Source: Xaviernesmea oryzae
GTDB taxonomy: Bacteria > Pseudomonadota > Alphaproteobacteria > Rhizobiales > Rhizobiaceae
Assembly (NCBI RefSeq): GCF_900177415.1
Contig: NZ_FXAF01000008.1
Coordinates: 124,001 to 188,000, forward strand
Length of the DNA: 64,000 bases
Direction of reading: 5' to 3'
Below the pieces are notes generated by a model, which saw only the letters and a program-made list of their open reading frames with translations, was not told where the DNA came from and did not search any database. Below, in pieces: positions 16,315-25,499 of the stretch. Numbering within the stretch: the stretch's first letter is position 1; the number at the start of each line of letters is the position of its first letter. The translations under genes were made by a program, and so were the position numbers.

Positions 16315-19270
16315 TCTGACGATGTCCTTCCGGATCGAAGAAATGATGCGAGACGACCTTCGCCTGCAGTGTCTGACCGCCGACGAAATCGACGACCTGG
16401 ATCGTTTCGCCGATCCTCTCGGGGCCACGCGACAGCAAGGCGAGAGCGATGTTCTTCTTCAATGCCGGGGAGTAGGTGGTAGAGGACACCCAACCCTCGC
16501 CATGGCCCTTGGCGGGAACATCGCGGGCGAACAGCAGCGAGCCCGCCCTGGCACCGGCATCACCGACGATTTCAAGACCGATCAGTGACGGACGCTTCGG
16601 GTCGTCCAGCAGCTCGCGCCGGCGCAGCACCGAGCCGATGAACGGCTTCTTGGCTGAAGCCAAGCCTTCAAGGCCGAGATCCTTCATCGTCGTGCGGCCT
16701 TCGATCTCCGCGCCGGCGACATGGCCCTTCTCGATGCGCAGCGTACCCATGGCCTCGGTGCCGTAGGGCTTGAGGTCATGAGACTTGCCCGCCTCCACAA
16801 GCGCCTCCCAGACCTTTCGCCCCGCCTTCGCCGGAATGTAGATCTCGTAGGCGAGTTCGCCCGAATAGCTCATCCGGTGCAGGCGGCAGGGAACGCCCGC
16901 TATCGCGACATACGTCAGGTGATTGTTGGGAAGCGCTTCCTTGCCCAGATCGGCCCCGGTAAGCTCGACAAGCACGGTGCGCGACTTCGGGCCGGCGATC
17001 GCGACCGCCGCCCACTGGTCGGTCACCGTCGTCACATGCACCTTGAGATCGCGCCAGGCGGTCTGCAGAAGGAATTCGGCCTGCGCCAGGACCTTCGCGG
17101 CGTTGGCCGTCGTGGTCGACATGAAGTAGTCGTTCTCGCCAAGGCGGGCCGTCGCGCCGTCGTCGAGGACGAAGCCGTCCTCGCGCAGCATGACGCCGTA
17201 GCGCAGGCGATCGACTGCCAGGGTCTTGAAACCGTTGGCATAGATGCGATTCAGGAACTCCGCCGCGTCAGGCCCCTGCACGGCGATCTTGCCGAGCGTC
17301 GATACGTCGACGATGCCCGCATGCTCGCGGACATGGGCCGCCTCGCGGATGTAGGCATCGCGCAGGCTCTCGCCCCGGCTCGGATAATACCAGGGACGCA
17401 GCCACGCACCCGCCTCGATCGTCTGCGCGCCGTTTTCCACATGCCAATCATGGATCGTCGACAGGCGTGTTGGACGGAAGTGAAGGCCGTGATCGTGAGC
17501 AACGATCGCGCCGATGGCGACAGGGGTGTATGGCGGCCGGAACGTGGTCGTACCGATCTGCGGGATCTCCATGCCCCGAAGGGCGGCCATCCGGGCAAGC
17601 GCATTGAGATTGGAGGTCTTGCCCTGATCGGCAGCCATGCCGGACGTGGTGTAGCGCTTGAGGTGTTCGACCGAGACGTAGCCTTCGAGATGGGCCTGAT
17701 CGATATCGGCGAGCTTCACGTCATGCTGGAAATCGACGAAGGCCTTGCCGGGGGTCGAGCCGTTCGCGTTCGTGATCACGGTCGCGGGCATGAGGCCGCG
17801 GCCCCAGAAGTCGCCGTGATCGCGCAGGTTGCCCCGTGTTCCCGCGCCTCCGCCGGCAGCATGCCCCTGGTCCAGCGCCTCGGTGGCGGACCTCGCGCCC
17901 ACAAGCGAACCGACGCAGGTGAAGGCGCCCTTCTCGACCGGAGGCAGGAACGCGTCCAGTTCGGCATCATATCGCGGCTTTCCGAAACGCTGGCTCCACA
18001 GGTGCAGCGCCGGCGCCCAACCGCCCGAGGTGACGATCAGGTCACAGGCGACAACGGACGCGGTACCGGACACCCTGCCGCTCGCATCCACCGCGGCGAC
18101 GCGGGCGCCACGGACCTGCTTGCCACCCTCGGCCTTGAGGACCGAATGGCCGAGACGCAGGTCGATCCCGGCACCCAGCGCGCGCAGCGAGAGATCGCCG
18201 GGAATATAGGGACGCAGATCGCAGAGCGTGACCTTGGCGCCAGCCTTGGCCAGATCGACGGCGGCGGTATAGGCGCTATCGTTGTTGGTCGCGACGACGA
18301 CCCTTTCGCCGGCCAGGACCGCATGACGATTGAGATACGTGCGCGCGGCGGATGCGAGCATGACGCCGGGCACGTCGTTGCCGGCGAAAACCAACGGCCG
18401 CTCGATCGCGCCGGTGGCCAGGATCGCCCTCCTGGTGCGGACCAGCCAGTAGCGCTGGCGCGGCTTGCCGGCTTCCGGGACAAGCAGGTGATCCTGGAAG
18501 CGTTCGACAAGACCGAAGACCTCGCTGTCATAGGCCCCGAAGGCGGTGGTGCGGCTGAGGACGCGGACGCTCGGCAGGTCCCTGAGCTCGGCCAGGGCTT
18601 GGCCGAGCCACGCATCCGATGCGCCGCCGGTGGCCTCGCCGAGAAGCGAGCCGCCGAGTTCATGGTCCTGCTCGACGAGAATGACGTTTTCGCCCTTCCG
18701 CCCGGCCGCCAGCGCCGCCGAGATACCGGCGGGACCGGCACCGACGATCAGCACGTCGCAGAAGGCGTTGATCTTCTCGTAGTGGTCGGGATCATCCAGC
18801 GTCGTCGCCCGGCCCATGCCGGCGGCGTTGCGGATGATCTTCTCGCATGCCATCCAGAAGCCTGTTCCCCGGAAGGGGCCGATGAAGGTCTTGTAGTAGA
18901 AGCCGGCGCCGAAGAAGCGCGACAGGGCGCCGTTGACGGAACCGATGTCGAACTGAAGGCTCGGCCACGCATTCTGCGATGTCGCGACGAGGCCGTCGAA
19001 CACTTCCACCATCGTCGCCTGGGCGTTCGGTTCATGGCGGGCGCCATCACGCAGATGCACCAGCGCGTTCGGCTCTTCCACGCCTGCCGCCATCAGGCCA
19101 CGCGGGCGATGATACTTGAAGCTGCGTGCGAAAATCTGCTGGCCGCCGGCCAGCAATGCCGATGCCAGCGTATCGCCGGGATGAGCCGGGAACGTGCGTC
19201 CGTCGAAGCTGACGGTCACGGTGCGACCGCGGTCGATACGGCCGCCGGAGGGAAGCCTTCGCGCCGTCAT
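16307..19270 (-). CDS. soxA: Sarcosine oxidase alpha subunit
   Basis: 987 aa. The N-terminal ~100 residues form a ferredoxin-like domain (VTVSFDGRTFPAHPGDTLAS). A NAD/FAD Rossmann domain follows (DVLIVGAGPAGISAALAAG, ~170), with a second dinucleotide region near ~330. The C-terminal ~400 residues form an aminomethyltransferase (GcvT) domain with GIVDVSTLGKIAVQGPDA and YSGELAYEIYIP. The complex oxidises sarcosine to glycine with formation of 5,10-methylene-THF and hydrogen peroxide. The start at 19270 overlaps soxD by 4 nt. Confidence 0.96.
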   Translation of the reverse strand: MTARRLPSGGRIDRGRTVTVSFDGRTFPAHPGDTLASALLAGGQQIFARSFKYHRPRGLMAAGVEEPNALVHLRDGARHEPNAQATMVEVFDGLVATSQNAWPSLQFDIGSVNGALSRFFGAGFYYKTFIGPFRGTGFWMACEKIIRNAAGMGRATTLDDPDHYEKINAFCDVLIVGAGPAGISAALAAGRKGENVILVEQDHELGGSLLGEATGGASDAWLGQALAELRDLPSVRVLSRTTAFGAYDSEVFGLVERFQDHLLVPEAGKPRQRYWLVRTRRAILATGAIERPLVFAGNDVPGVMLASAARTYLNRHAVLAGERVVVATNNDSAYTAAVDLAKAGAKVTLCDLRPYIPGDLSLRALGAGIDLRLGHSVLKAEGGKQVRGARVAAVDASGRVSGTASVVACDLIVTSGGWAPALHLWSQRFGKPRYDAELDAFLPPVEKGAFTCVGSLVGARSATEALDQGHAAGGGAGTRGNLRDHGDFWGRGLMPATVITNANGSTPGKAFVDFQHDVKLADIDQAHLEGYVSVEHLKRYTTSGMAADQGKTSNLNALARMAALRGMEIPQIGTTTFRPPYTPVAIGAIVAHDHGLHFRPTRLSTIHDWHVENGAQTIEAGAWLRPWYYPSRGESLRDAYIREAAHVREHAGIVDVSTLGKIAVQGPDAAEFLNRIYANGFKTLAVDRLRYGVMLREDGFVLDDGATARLGENDYFMSTTTANAAKVLAQAEFLLQTAWRDLKVHVTTVTDQWAAVAIAGPKSRTVLVELTGADLGKEALPNNHLTYVAIAGVPCRLHRMSYSGELAYEIYIPAKAGRKVWEALVEAGKSHDLKPYGTEAMGTLRIEKGHVAGAEIEGRTTMKDLGLEGLASAKKPFIGSVLRRRELLDDPKRPSLIGLEIVGDAGARAGSLLFARDVPAKGHGEGWVSSTTYSPALKKNIALALLSRGPERIGETIQVVDFVGGQTLQAKVVSHHFFDPEGHRQNG

Positions 19271-19533
19271 GCCACCACCTCGCGGGCGAGATACGCGCCC
19301 GAGATCTCGTGGGTCAGCGTATCGCGTTCCACGACCAGCCACTGGCGGCAACCGGTGACGTGATGCCAGTACTCCCTGTGCGGTCCACGTGGATTGTCAC
19401 GCATGAAGACGTAGTCGAGCCAGGCCTTCGGATCGTTCTCTGTCATCTCGGGCCGGCGGATCGTCGCGTCCGAACCGTAAGTGAACTCCGTCTCGTCCCG
19501 CGGTCCGCAGACCGGGCAATGAATTCTCAACAT
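19267..19533 (-). CDS. soxD: Sarcosine oxidase delta subunit
   Basis: 88 aa. It carries the delta-subunit pattern: MLRIHCPVCGPRDETEF with the first Cys pair, WLDYVFMRDNPRGPHREYW, and HVTGCRQW. The His and Cys residues hold a zinc ion in known structures. The start at 19533 lies 10 nt after the soxB stop. Confidence 0.93.
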   Translation of the reverse strand: MLRIHCPVCGPRDETEFTYGSDATIRRPEMTENDPKAWLDYVFMRDNPRGPHREYWHHVTGCRQWLVVERDTLTHEISGAYLAREVVA

Positions 19534-19543
19534 GATGGGGACC

Positions 19544-20800
19544 TCAGTGGGCGTTGGGTTGCGGGCCGGCGCCCTTCTCGTCGATCTGGTAGCCGCGCGC
19601 GAAGCGTTCCAGCGTGAATTCGGCGTTGTCGGGATGCGGCTCGCCCTTGGCGATGGTCCAGGCAAAGCAATAGCCGGAAGCCGGAGTGGCCTTGAAGCCG
19701 CCGTAACACCAGCCGCCGTTGAGCCAGAGCCCTTCGACCGGCATCTTGCCGATGATCGGCGATCCATCCATCGACATGTCCATGACACCGGCCCAGTGGC
19801 GAAGCAGGCGCAGGCGCGACAACGAGGGCATCAGTGCCTTGGCGCTGTGCAGCGTATGCTCGACGATCGGCAAGCCGCCACGCTGGGCGTAGGAATTGAA
19901 GCCATCAAGGTCCCCGCCCAGCACCAGGCCTCCCTTGTCCGACTGGCTGATGTAGAAATGCGCCGCACCGAAGGAGATGACGCTGTCGACCAGCGGCTTC
20001 AGCGGCTCGGTCACGAAGGCCTGCAGCACATGGGTCTCGATCGGCAGCCGAAGACCGGCCTTCTCGGCCAGGTGCCCGGTATGACCGGCAACCGCCAGGG
20101 CCACTTTCCTGGCCCGGATCGGGCCGCGCGTGGTCTCCACGCCGACGATCGCGCCCTTGTCCCAGATATAACCGGTGACCTCGCATTGCTGGATCAGGTC
20201 GACGCCATGCTTGTCGGCGCCGCGGGCATAGCCCCAGGCGACCGCGTCATGGCGCGCGGTGCCGGCGCGCGACTGGTAGATCGCCCCATGGATCGGGAAA
20301 CGCGCGTTCGGCGAGTAGTCGAGATAGGGAACGCGGCGCATCATCTCGGCACGATCCAACAACTCGGCATCGATGCCGTTGGCGCGCATGATGTTGCCGC
20401 GGCGGCGGGCGGCGTCCATCTGCGCCGGCGAGTGGCAGAGATTGTACTGGCCGCGCTGGGAGATCATCACATTGTAGTTCAGGTCCTGGCTCAGATTCTC
20501 CCAAAGCCGCATCGAGCGCTCGTAGAACAGCGTGTTGCCGGGCATCATATAGTTGGAGCGCACGATGGTGGTGTTGCGGCCCGTATTGCCGCCGCCGAGC
20601 CACCCCTTCTCAAGCACGGCGACATCGCGGATGCCATGTTCCTTGGCAAGGTAGTAAGCCGTCGCAAGCCCGTGGCCGCCACCTCCGACGATGATGACAT
20701 CGTAGCTCGGCTTAGGTGCGGGATCGCGCCATGCACGCGTCCAGTGCCTGTTGCCGCTGAGGCCGTGGCGCAAGATCGATAGGGCGGAATAATGGCTCAT
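19544..20800 (-). CDS. soxB: Sarcosine oxidase beta subunit
   Basis: 418 aa FAD-dependent oxidase (DadA-type fold) carrying the sarcosine-oxidising site. The dinucleotide fold YDVIIVGGGGHGLATAYYL lies near residue 35, then WLGGGNTGRNTTIVRSNY, and the C-terminal MDMSMDGSPIIGKMP and GGWCYGGFKATPASG are typical of the family. The start at 20800 (MSHYSALSIL) is the usual N-terminus. It heads the operon soxB-D-A-G-purU. No glyA or serine deaminase gene adjoins it. Confidence 0.95.
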   Translation of the reverse strand: MSHYSALSILRHGLSGNRHWTRAWRDPAPKPSYDVIIVGGGGHGLATAYYLAKEHGIRDVAVLEKGWLGGGNTGRNTTIVRSNYMMPGNTLFYERSMRLWENLSQDLNYNVMISQRGQYNLCHSPAQMDAARRRGNIMRANGIDAELLDRAEMMRRVPYLDYSPNARFPIHGAIYQSRAGTARHDAVAWGYARGADKHGVDLIQQCEVTGYIWDKGAIVGVETTRGPIRARKVALAVAGHTGHLAEKAGLRLPIETHVLQAFVTEPLKPLVDSVISFGAAHFYISQSDKGGLVLGGDLDGFNSYAQRGGLPIVEHTLHSAKALMPSLSRLRLLRHWAGVMDMSMDGSPIIGKMPVEGLWLNGGWCYGGFKATPASGYCFAWTIAKGEPHPDNAEFTLERFARGYQIDEKGAGPQPNAH

Positions 20801-20983
20801 GCGAGGCGTCCCCGAGTCCGTTCGAGTGTCGCGACGACCATGACAAACTCGACGAGGCATTTGAATCGAATAAGCAAGACTTAAAACAATTCACTAATTT
20901 CCATTATTTCAATTAATAGTGCGGACGGGCCTTGCCCGGCCGGCGCAAAAATCCTTTAAGCGCGGGGTAGTCCTCGCAACGAC

Positions 20984-21976
20984 ATGGAAGATCTGATGCT
21001 GCCCAAGATCGCCTTCATCGGCACCGGCGGAACCATTGCCTCCATAGGCAGCGACCAGTTCGATCTGCTCGATTACAATGCCGGCGAGAAGCGGCTCGAT
21101 GCGGCGTCGCTGATCGAGCGGGTCGGCCTTCAGGCGACGATCGCCGACATCGTGCCGGTCAATTTCCGGCGGATCGACAGCACCGCCATGACACCGGGCG
21201 ACTGGGCCGACCTCGCGGACACATGCTACGGGCTCGCGGAGGATCCCGAGCTAAAGGGCATCGTCATAGGTCACGGCACAGCCAGCCTCGAGGAGACCGC
21301 CTGGGCGCTGTCGCTGGTGCTGGATCTCGATATTCCGGTCACGCTGACGGGGTCGATGCGGCCGCTCACCGGCATTTCCACCGATGCCAACGCCAATCTC
21401 GCCGCGGCCATCCGCGTCGCGGCCGCACCCAACCTGCCGCCCGGCGTCTTCGTCGTCGTCAATGACGAGATCCATGCGCCGCGATCGGTCACCAAGACCC
21501 ATACCTTGCGGCTTGGCGCCTTCCAGTCACCGTGGACGGGGCCGCTTGGCGTCGTGGATGGCCCTCACGTGAGGCTGACAAGGGCGGAGCAAGGCCGGCC
21601 GCCGCTGTTCCCGCGGTCGCTTCTGCGCGACCTGCCGCGGGTCGACATCGCCTATAGCCATGTCGGGGCCGACGGCTGCGCCATCAACGCCTTCGTCGCC
21701 GCCGGAGCGCGAGGCATCGTGTCGGCCGGTTTCGGACCGGGGATGGCGACGCCGGCCGAGATCGCGGCGCTCGGAGCCGCGGTCGAAGCCGGCATAACCG
21801 TCGTCCAATCCGCGCGAACCGGTGCGGGATTGGTGGTCGACAGCGCCCGCCATCGAAGCCTTGGCATCATCGCCGGCGGCGACCTCAATCCGCAGAAGGC
21901 CAGGATCCTGCTGTCGCTCTGCCTCGCCAGAGGCGACAGCCGCGACGAGATCGAGCGGATCTTTCAGGCGCCCTGA
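20984..21976 (+). CDS. L-asparaginase-family amidohydrolase
   Basis: 330 aa. The family motifs are IGTGGTIAS (nucleophile Thr), GHGTASLEETAW, TGSMRPLTGISTDANAN, TKTHT (the catalytic Lys equivalent) and the C-terminal AGGDLNPQKARILL. The second catalytic loop of E. coli type II asparaginase is HGTDT; here the Asp is Ala, so substrate binding may differ. There is no signal peptide, so it is cytoplasmic. The ATG at 20984 is the first in frame; Met5 is an alternative. It lies divergent from soxB and convergent with a LysR gene, whose 3' end it overlaps by 13 nt. Confidence 0.85.
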   Translation: MEDLMLPKIAFIGTGGTIASIGSDQFDLLDYNAGEKRLDAASLIERVGLQATIADIVPVNFRRIDSTAMTPGDWADLADTCYGLAEDPELKGIVIGHGTASLEETAWALSLVLDLDIPVTLTGSMRPLTGISTDANANLAAAIRVAAAPNLPPGVFVVVNDEIHAPRSVTKTHTLRLGAFQSPWTGPLGVVDGPHVRLTRAEQGRPPLFPRSLLRDLPRVDIAYSHVGADGCAINAFVAAGARGIVSAGFGPGMATPAEIAALGAAVEAGITVVQSARTGAGLVVDSARHRSLGIIAGGDLNPQKARILLSLCLARGDSRDEIERIFQAP

Positions 21977-22965
21977 TCGGCGTCGGCAACGGAGGGCCGC
22001 CAGATCATCTCGTCCGCGGTCTCCCTCAACCAGGGGATATGCCCCACGATGAGCGGCAGGGTATGCTTGACAAGCATGTCGCGCGCCGCTTCCGCCACCC
22101 GCGGCCCCAGCGTATCAAATTCACCGCGGCGGGTGACCAGCGTCAGTTCGCGGGAGAAGCCGGGGCTGGGCAGAGGCAGTACCGACAGCGCCGGCATGTG
22201 GATGGCGCCCTGCACCAGGCAGAGCGGCGTGGTGATCGCCACGCCAACGCCGCCGGCAACCATCGCCAACAGGGAATCCGAGGTATCGAAGGACAGGATC
22301 TGAGGGTGCTCGATGCGCAGCCGCCGCAGGTGCCGCTCGACCTGCATGCCCATGTGCGAGCGGGCGCTGTAGCGGATCAGGCGATGCTCGAACAGGATGT
22401 CGCGCAAGGGTGTGTCGCGCAGCGTATCGCCCCAGGCGACCGGCGCCACGAGCACGAAGGGCTCCCGATACAGCGTGAAGCGCATCATCTCGTCCAGTTC
22501 ATCCATGGGATCGGAGGTGATCGCCGCGTCGATCTCATGGCGCATCAGTGCGTCCGTGTGGGAATGGGCCAGACCCGAGAACGCGGTGACCCTGAGCGCG
22601 ATGGATCCTTCCATCAGGTCGCGGATCAGCACCGGCCCCACCGAGGAAGCGAAGGTGTCGACCATGCCGAGGCGCAGATCCTGACGCGACGGCCGGCGCG
22701 CGGTCGCCCTGACCTCCTCGATGGCGCGCTCCGCCCGATTGGCGATCTCCCGGATATGGGCGACCAGGACGCGGCCGGCCTCGGTGGCGACCAGTGGTCG
22801 CCGGTCGCGGTGAACCAGTGTCACGTCGACCTGGGCCTCGGCCCGCTTCATCGCCTGGGACACGGCGGATTGCGTCATGCCGAGTTGCGCGGCGGCCGCG
22901 CTCATGCTGCCCTGCTCGATGACTGTCGCGGCGATTTCAAGGGCGTGGAGATCCGGTAGCGGCAT
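21964..22965 (-). CDS. LysR-family transcriptional regulator
   Basis: 333 aa. The N-terminal winged helix-turn-helix reads GSMSAAAAQLGMTQSAVSQAMKRAE, and the C-terminal part is a periplasmic-binding-like effector domain. It is divergent from the polar amino acid ABC operon and convergent with the asparaginase gene, so it probably regulates one or both. A perfect palindrome at 22996-23010 upstream of its start could be its binding site. Confidence 0.9.
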   Translation of the reverse strand: MPLPDLHALEIAATVIEQGSMSAAAAQLGMTQSAVSQAMKRAEAQVDVTLVHRDRRPLVATEAGRVLVAHIREIANRAERAIEEVRATARRPSRQDLRLGMVDTFASSVGPVLIRDLMEGSIALRVTAFSGLAHSHTDALMRHEIDAAITSDPMDELDEMMRFTLYREPFVLVAPVAWGDTLRDTPLRDILFEHRLIRYSARSHMGMQVERHLRRLRIEHPQILSFDTSDSLLAMVAGGVGVAITTPLCLVQGAIHMPALSVLPLPSPGFSRELTLVTRRGEFDTLGPRVAEAARDMLVKHTLPLIVGHIPWLRETADEMIWRPSVADADQGA

Positions 22966-22995
22966 CGATTGAATTCAGCTGGATTAATCTTTTTC

Positions 22996-23010
22996 AGTAA
23001 TTTGATTACT
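22996..23010. promoter_or_regulatory. Palindrome, candidate LysR operator
   Basis: The site is AGTAAT-TTG-ATTACT, perfectly symmetric and AT-rich. It is 31 bp upstream of the LysR start, in the divergent space before the ABC operon. It fits the T-N11-A type LysR box by size. Confidence 0.45.
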
Positions 23011-23152
23011 ATTGACAAATCCTCATTGAAGCAATCGCCGCAATTGGTGACATTCCATTCTCATCGACTTTCCGCACCGCAACAAGAAGAATTGCCAAGC
23101 AGCTCACGGCGGTTGATGACGATGCCACCCACAAACTAAAAAGGGGAACGGA

Positions 23153-23989
23153 ATGATGAGTTTGAAAGCACTGGTACTGACCGCTGCGCTCGCGGCGATC
23201 GGCTTCTCGGCCTCGGCCCAGGCGCAGTCCTGCGGCGACGACACGCTGTGCAAGGTCAAGGCGGCGGGCGTCCTGAAGATCGGCACCAAGGACGACTATG
23301 TCCCTTGGTCCTACCGCGCGCCGGACGGCGGCTTCAAGGGCATGGAAGTCGACATCGGCACCAAGATCGCCGAAACGCTGGGCGTGAAGGCGGAGTTCGT
23401 CAAGGTGACCTCGGCCAACCGCTTCGAATTTCTCGCCCAGGGCCAGATCGATCTGATGATCGCCTCGGCGTCCGACACCGCCGAGCGCCGCAAGGTCGTG
23501 TCCTTCGTTCACCCGAATTACTACTCCTCGGGCTACACCCTGCTCCTGCCCAAGGCCGTCACCGCGACCGAGTGGTCGCAGCTTTCCGGCCAGACCGTCT
23601 GCGCGGTACAGGGTGCCTGGTACAACAAGCCTGCCCAGGAAGAGCTCGGCCTCAAGGTCCAGGCCTTTGCCGGTACCGCCGAGACCGAGGCGGCCATGAC
23701 CCAGGGCCGCTGCATCGCCCTGCTCGAGGACGACAACCAGATCAACGTCCGCCTCTCCAATCCCAAGTGGGCGGATTATCACAAGCCGCTGCCAAGCCAG
23801 GCCGACACACCCTGGGGCATGGCCGTGCGCCAGAGCGACCACACCGCGCCCTTCGGCCTCGCGATCGCCGGCATGATCGCCGAGATGCATCGCGACGGCT
23901 CGCTGCTCGAAATGGAAAAGGCCCACGGCATCGCCAACTCGGCCTTCCTCATCAAGATGCATGATGCCCTGAAAGATCACATCAACTGA
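23153..23989 (+). CDS. Polar amino acid ABC transporter substrate-binding protein
   Basis: 278 aa periplasmic binding protein of family 3. The signal peptide ends near ASAQAQS (~24). The mature part has GVLKIGTKDDYVPWSYRAPDG, GMEVDIGTKIAE, the FLAQGQIDLMIAS loop and AVRQSD near the C-terminus, all typical. The Cys pair CGDDTLC near the N-terminus may form a disulfide. The ligand is unknown; proximity to an asparaginase-like gene suggests an amide or acidic amino acid. First gene of the operon. Confidence 0.9.
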   Translation: MMSLKALVLTAALAAIGFSASAQAQSCGDDTLCKVKAAGVLKIGTKDDYVPWSYRAPDGGFKGMEVDIGTKIAETLGVKAEFVKVTSANRFEFLAQGQIDLMIASASDTAERRKVVSFVHPNYYSSGYTLLLPKAVTATEWSQLSGQTVCAVQGAWYNKPAQEELGLKVQAFAGTAETEAAMTQGRCIALLEDDNQINVRLSNPKWADYHKPLPSQADTPWGMAVRQSDHTAPFGLAIAGMIAEMHRDGSLLEMEKAHGIANSAFLIKMHDALKDHIN

Positions 23990-24007
23990 TTCCTGCGATC
24001 CAGGCAG

Positions 24008-24029
24008 TCCGGAGCGCCAATGCTCCGGA
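24008..24029 (+). repeat. Intercistronic hairpin after the binding-protein gene
   Basis: TCCGGAGC-gccaat-GCTCCGGA is a perfect 8-bp stem 18 nt after the binding-protein stop and 19 nt before the permease start. Such hairpins often protect the upstream mRNA so that binding protein is made in excess over permease. That role here is inference. Confidence 0.6.
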
Positions 24030-24048
24030 CCGAACGAGGGATTGGGCT

Positions 24049-24807
24049 GTGATCACCAATATCCAAACATTCTTCCAGGACCTGGCGTCGTCCGGCATCA
24101 ACCTGACGATCTTCTACGATGCCTTCGATTTCGACCGGTTCGTCACCGGCCTGGGCAATACGCTGCTTCTCATCCTGATCAGCGCATTGCTTTCCATCGT
24201 CATCGGCGCAGGCTGCGCGGCGATCCTCACGCTGTCGAACGGTTTCGCCGCCGCCATCGTGCGCGGCTACATCGCACTGTTTCGCAACACGCCGCTGATC
24301 GTGCAGATGTATTTCTTCTATTTCGCGATCGGCAGCATCATGCCGGTCGGACGCAACGAGCTGGGCCTGCCCCAGCCGCTGATCAGCAGCTTCAGCTGGG
24401 CGGTGCTGTCCCTGTCGCTCTATTCCGGCGCGTTCAATACCGAAACATTTCGAGCGGGCATCGGCGCGGTCCACAATTCCTACGAGGAAGCCGCGCTCGC
24501 GCTGGGTTACGGCAAGCGGCAGGCCTTCTTCTCGGTTACCGCCCCGCTGGCGCTGCGCTTCTCCTTCGCCTCCCTCGCCAACAATCTCGTGGACCTCACC
24601 AAGGCGACGACGGTCGCCTATGCCGTGGGGGTCGCCGAGCTTCTCTACGTCTCCAACCAGATCTGGTCGGACTCGCTCAACACGATCGAGATGATGAACG
24701 TGATGCTGGTGATCTATCTGGTCCTGACAGGAGCCGTCGTCTTTATCATCAACAGGGTCGAGGCGGCCATGCGCCTGCCGGGCTTCGGTCTGGGAGACGG
24801 ACAATGA
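24049..24807 (+). CDS. Polar amino acid ABC permease 1
   Basis: 252 aa HisM/GlnP-type permease with about five transmembrane helices. The coupling EAA loop reads NSYEEAALALGYGKRQAFFSVTAP in part, and YIALFRNTPLIVQMYFFYF is the family N-terminal signature. The start is a GTG at 24049. It ends with an ATGA overlap onto permease 2. Confidence 0.88.
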   Translation: MITNIQTFFQDLASSGINLTIFYDAFDFDRFVTGLGNTLLLILISALLSIVIGAGCAAILTLSNGFAAAIVRGYIALFRNTPLIVQMYFFYFAIGSIMPVGRNELGLPQPLISSFSWAVLSLSLYSGAFNTETFRAGIGAVHNSYEEAALALGYGKRQAFFSVTAPLALRFSFASLANNLVDLTKATTVAYAVGVAELLYVSNQIWSDSLNTIEMMNVMLVIYLVLTGAVVFIINRVEAAMRLPGFGLGDGQ

Positions 24808-25490
24808 ACCAGGCCAATCTTCTCGCGCAGATCCTCGAGTGGATGCCATTCGTGCTCCAGGGTTTCGTCCTGAACATCCTGATGAGCGTCCTGGCGATCG
24901 CCATCGGCACGACGGTCGGCACCTTTCTTGGTTTCGGGCAGATCTCGCCCAACATCCTGATCGGCGCGCCGGCGAAGCTGGCGACCCAACTATTCCGCAA
25001 CGCGCCCTGGCTGGTGCTGCTGTTCTACTGCATCTTCCTGATGCCATACCAGGTGAATATCGGCGGCGTCATGATCCAGTTGCCGAGTTGGCTGCGGGCG
25101 ACGATCGGCTTTTCGTTCCCCGTCGCGGCCAACTTTTCCGAGATCGTTCGCGGTTCCGTCAATTCGGTCCCCAGAGGCCAGTGGGAAGCGGCCGAGGCGC
25201 TGGGCTATAGCCGACGCGCGACGCTGTTCCGTATCATCCTGCCGCAATGCGTCACCCGGATGGTGCCGCCCTGGATGAACCTATATGCCCTGCTGCTCAC
25301 CGCTACGCCGCTCTCGATGATCGTGGGCGTGGAGGAAGCGCTCGGCAGGACCCAAGCCGCCGTTCAGGCGCAGAGCGACAGCCGCGTGCTCATCCCGATG
25401 TATCTGGCCCTTCTCGCGATGTTCTTCCTCTACACCTGGCCGATCAACCGGCTGTCGCTGATGCTTGAACGCCGATTTCGCACGAAATGA
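24804..25490 (+). CDS. Polar amino acid ABC permease 2
   Basis: 228 aa permease partner in the heterodimeric channel. TQLFRNAPWLVLLFY and WEAAEALGYSRRATLFRIILP (EAA loop) are recognisable. The start at 24804 overlaps the previous stop. A much longer frame upstream of this start runs through permease 1 in another frame and is not real. Confidence 0.9.
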   Translation: MNQANLLAQILEWMPFVLQGFVLNILMSVLAIAIGTTVGTFLGFGQISPNILIGAPAKLATQLFRNAPWLVLLFYCIFLMPYQVNIGGVMIQLPSWLRATIGFSFPVAANFSEIVRGSVNSVPRGQWEAAEALGYSRRATLFRIILPQCVTRMVPPWMNLYALLLTATPLSMIVGVEEALGRTQAAVQAQSDSRVLIPMYLALLAMFFLYTWPINRLSLMLERRFRTK

Positions 25491-25499
25491 GGTGCTGAC

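Noticed and set aside
16721-19363. A very long plus-strand open frame (~880 codons)
   Set aside because: It is antisense to soxA and soxD, has no family likeness, and its openness is explained by GC-rich codon bias of the real genes.
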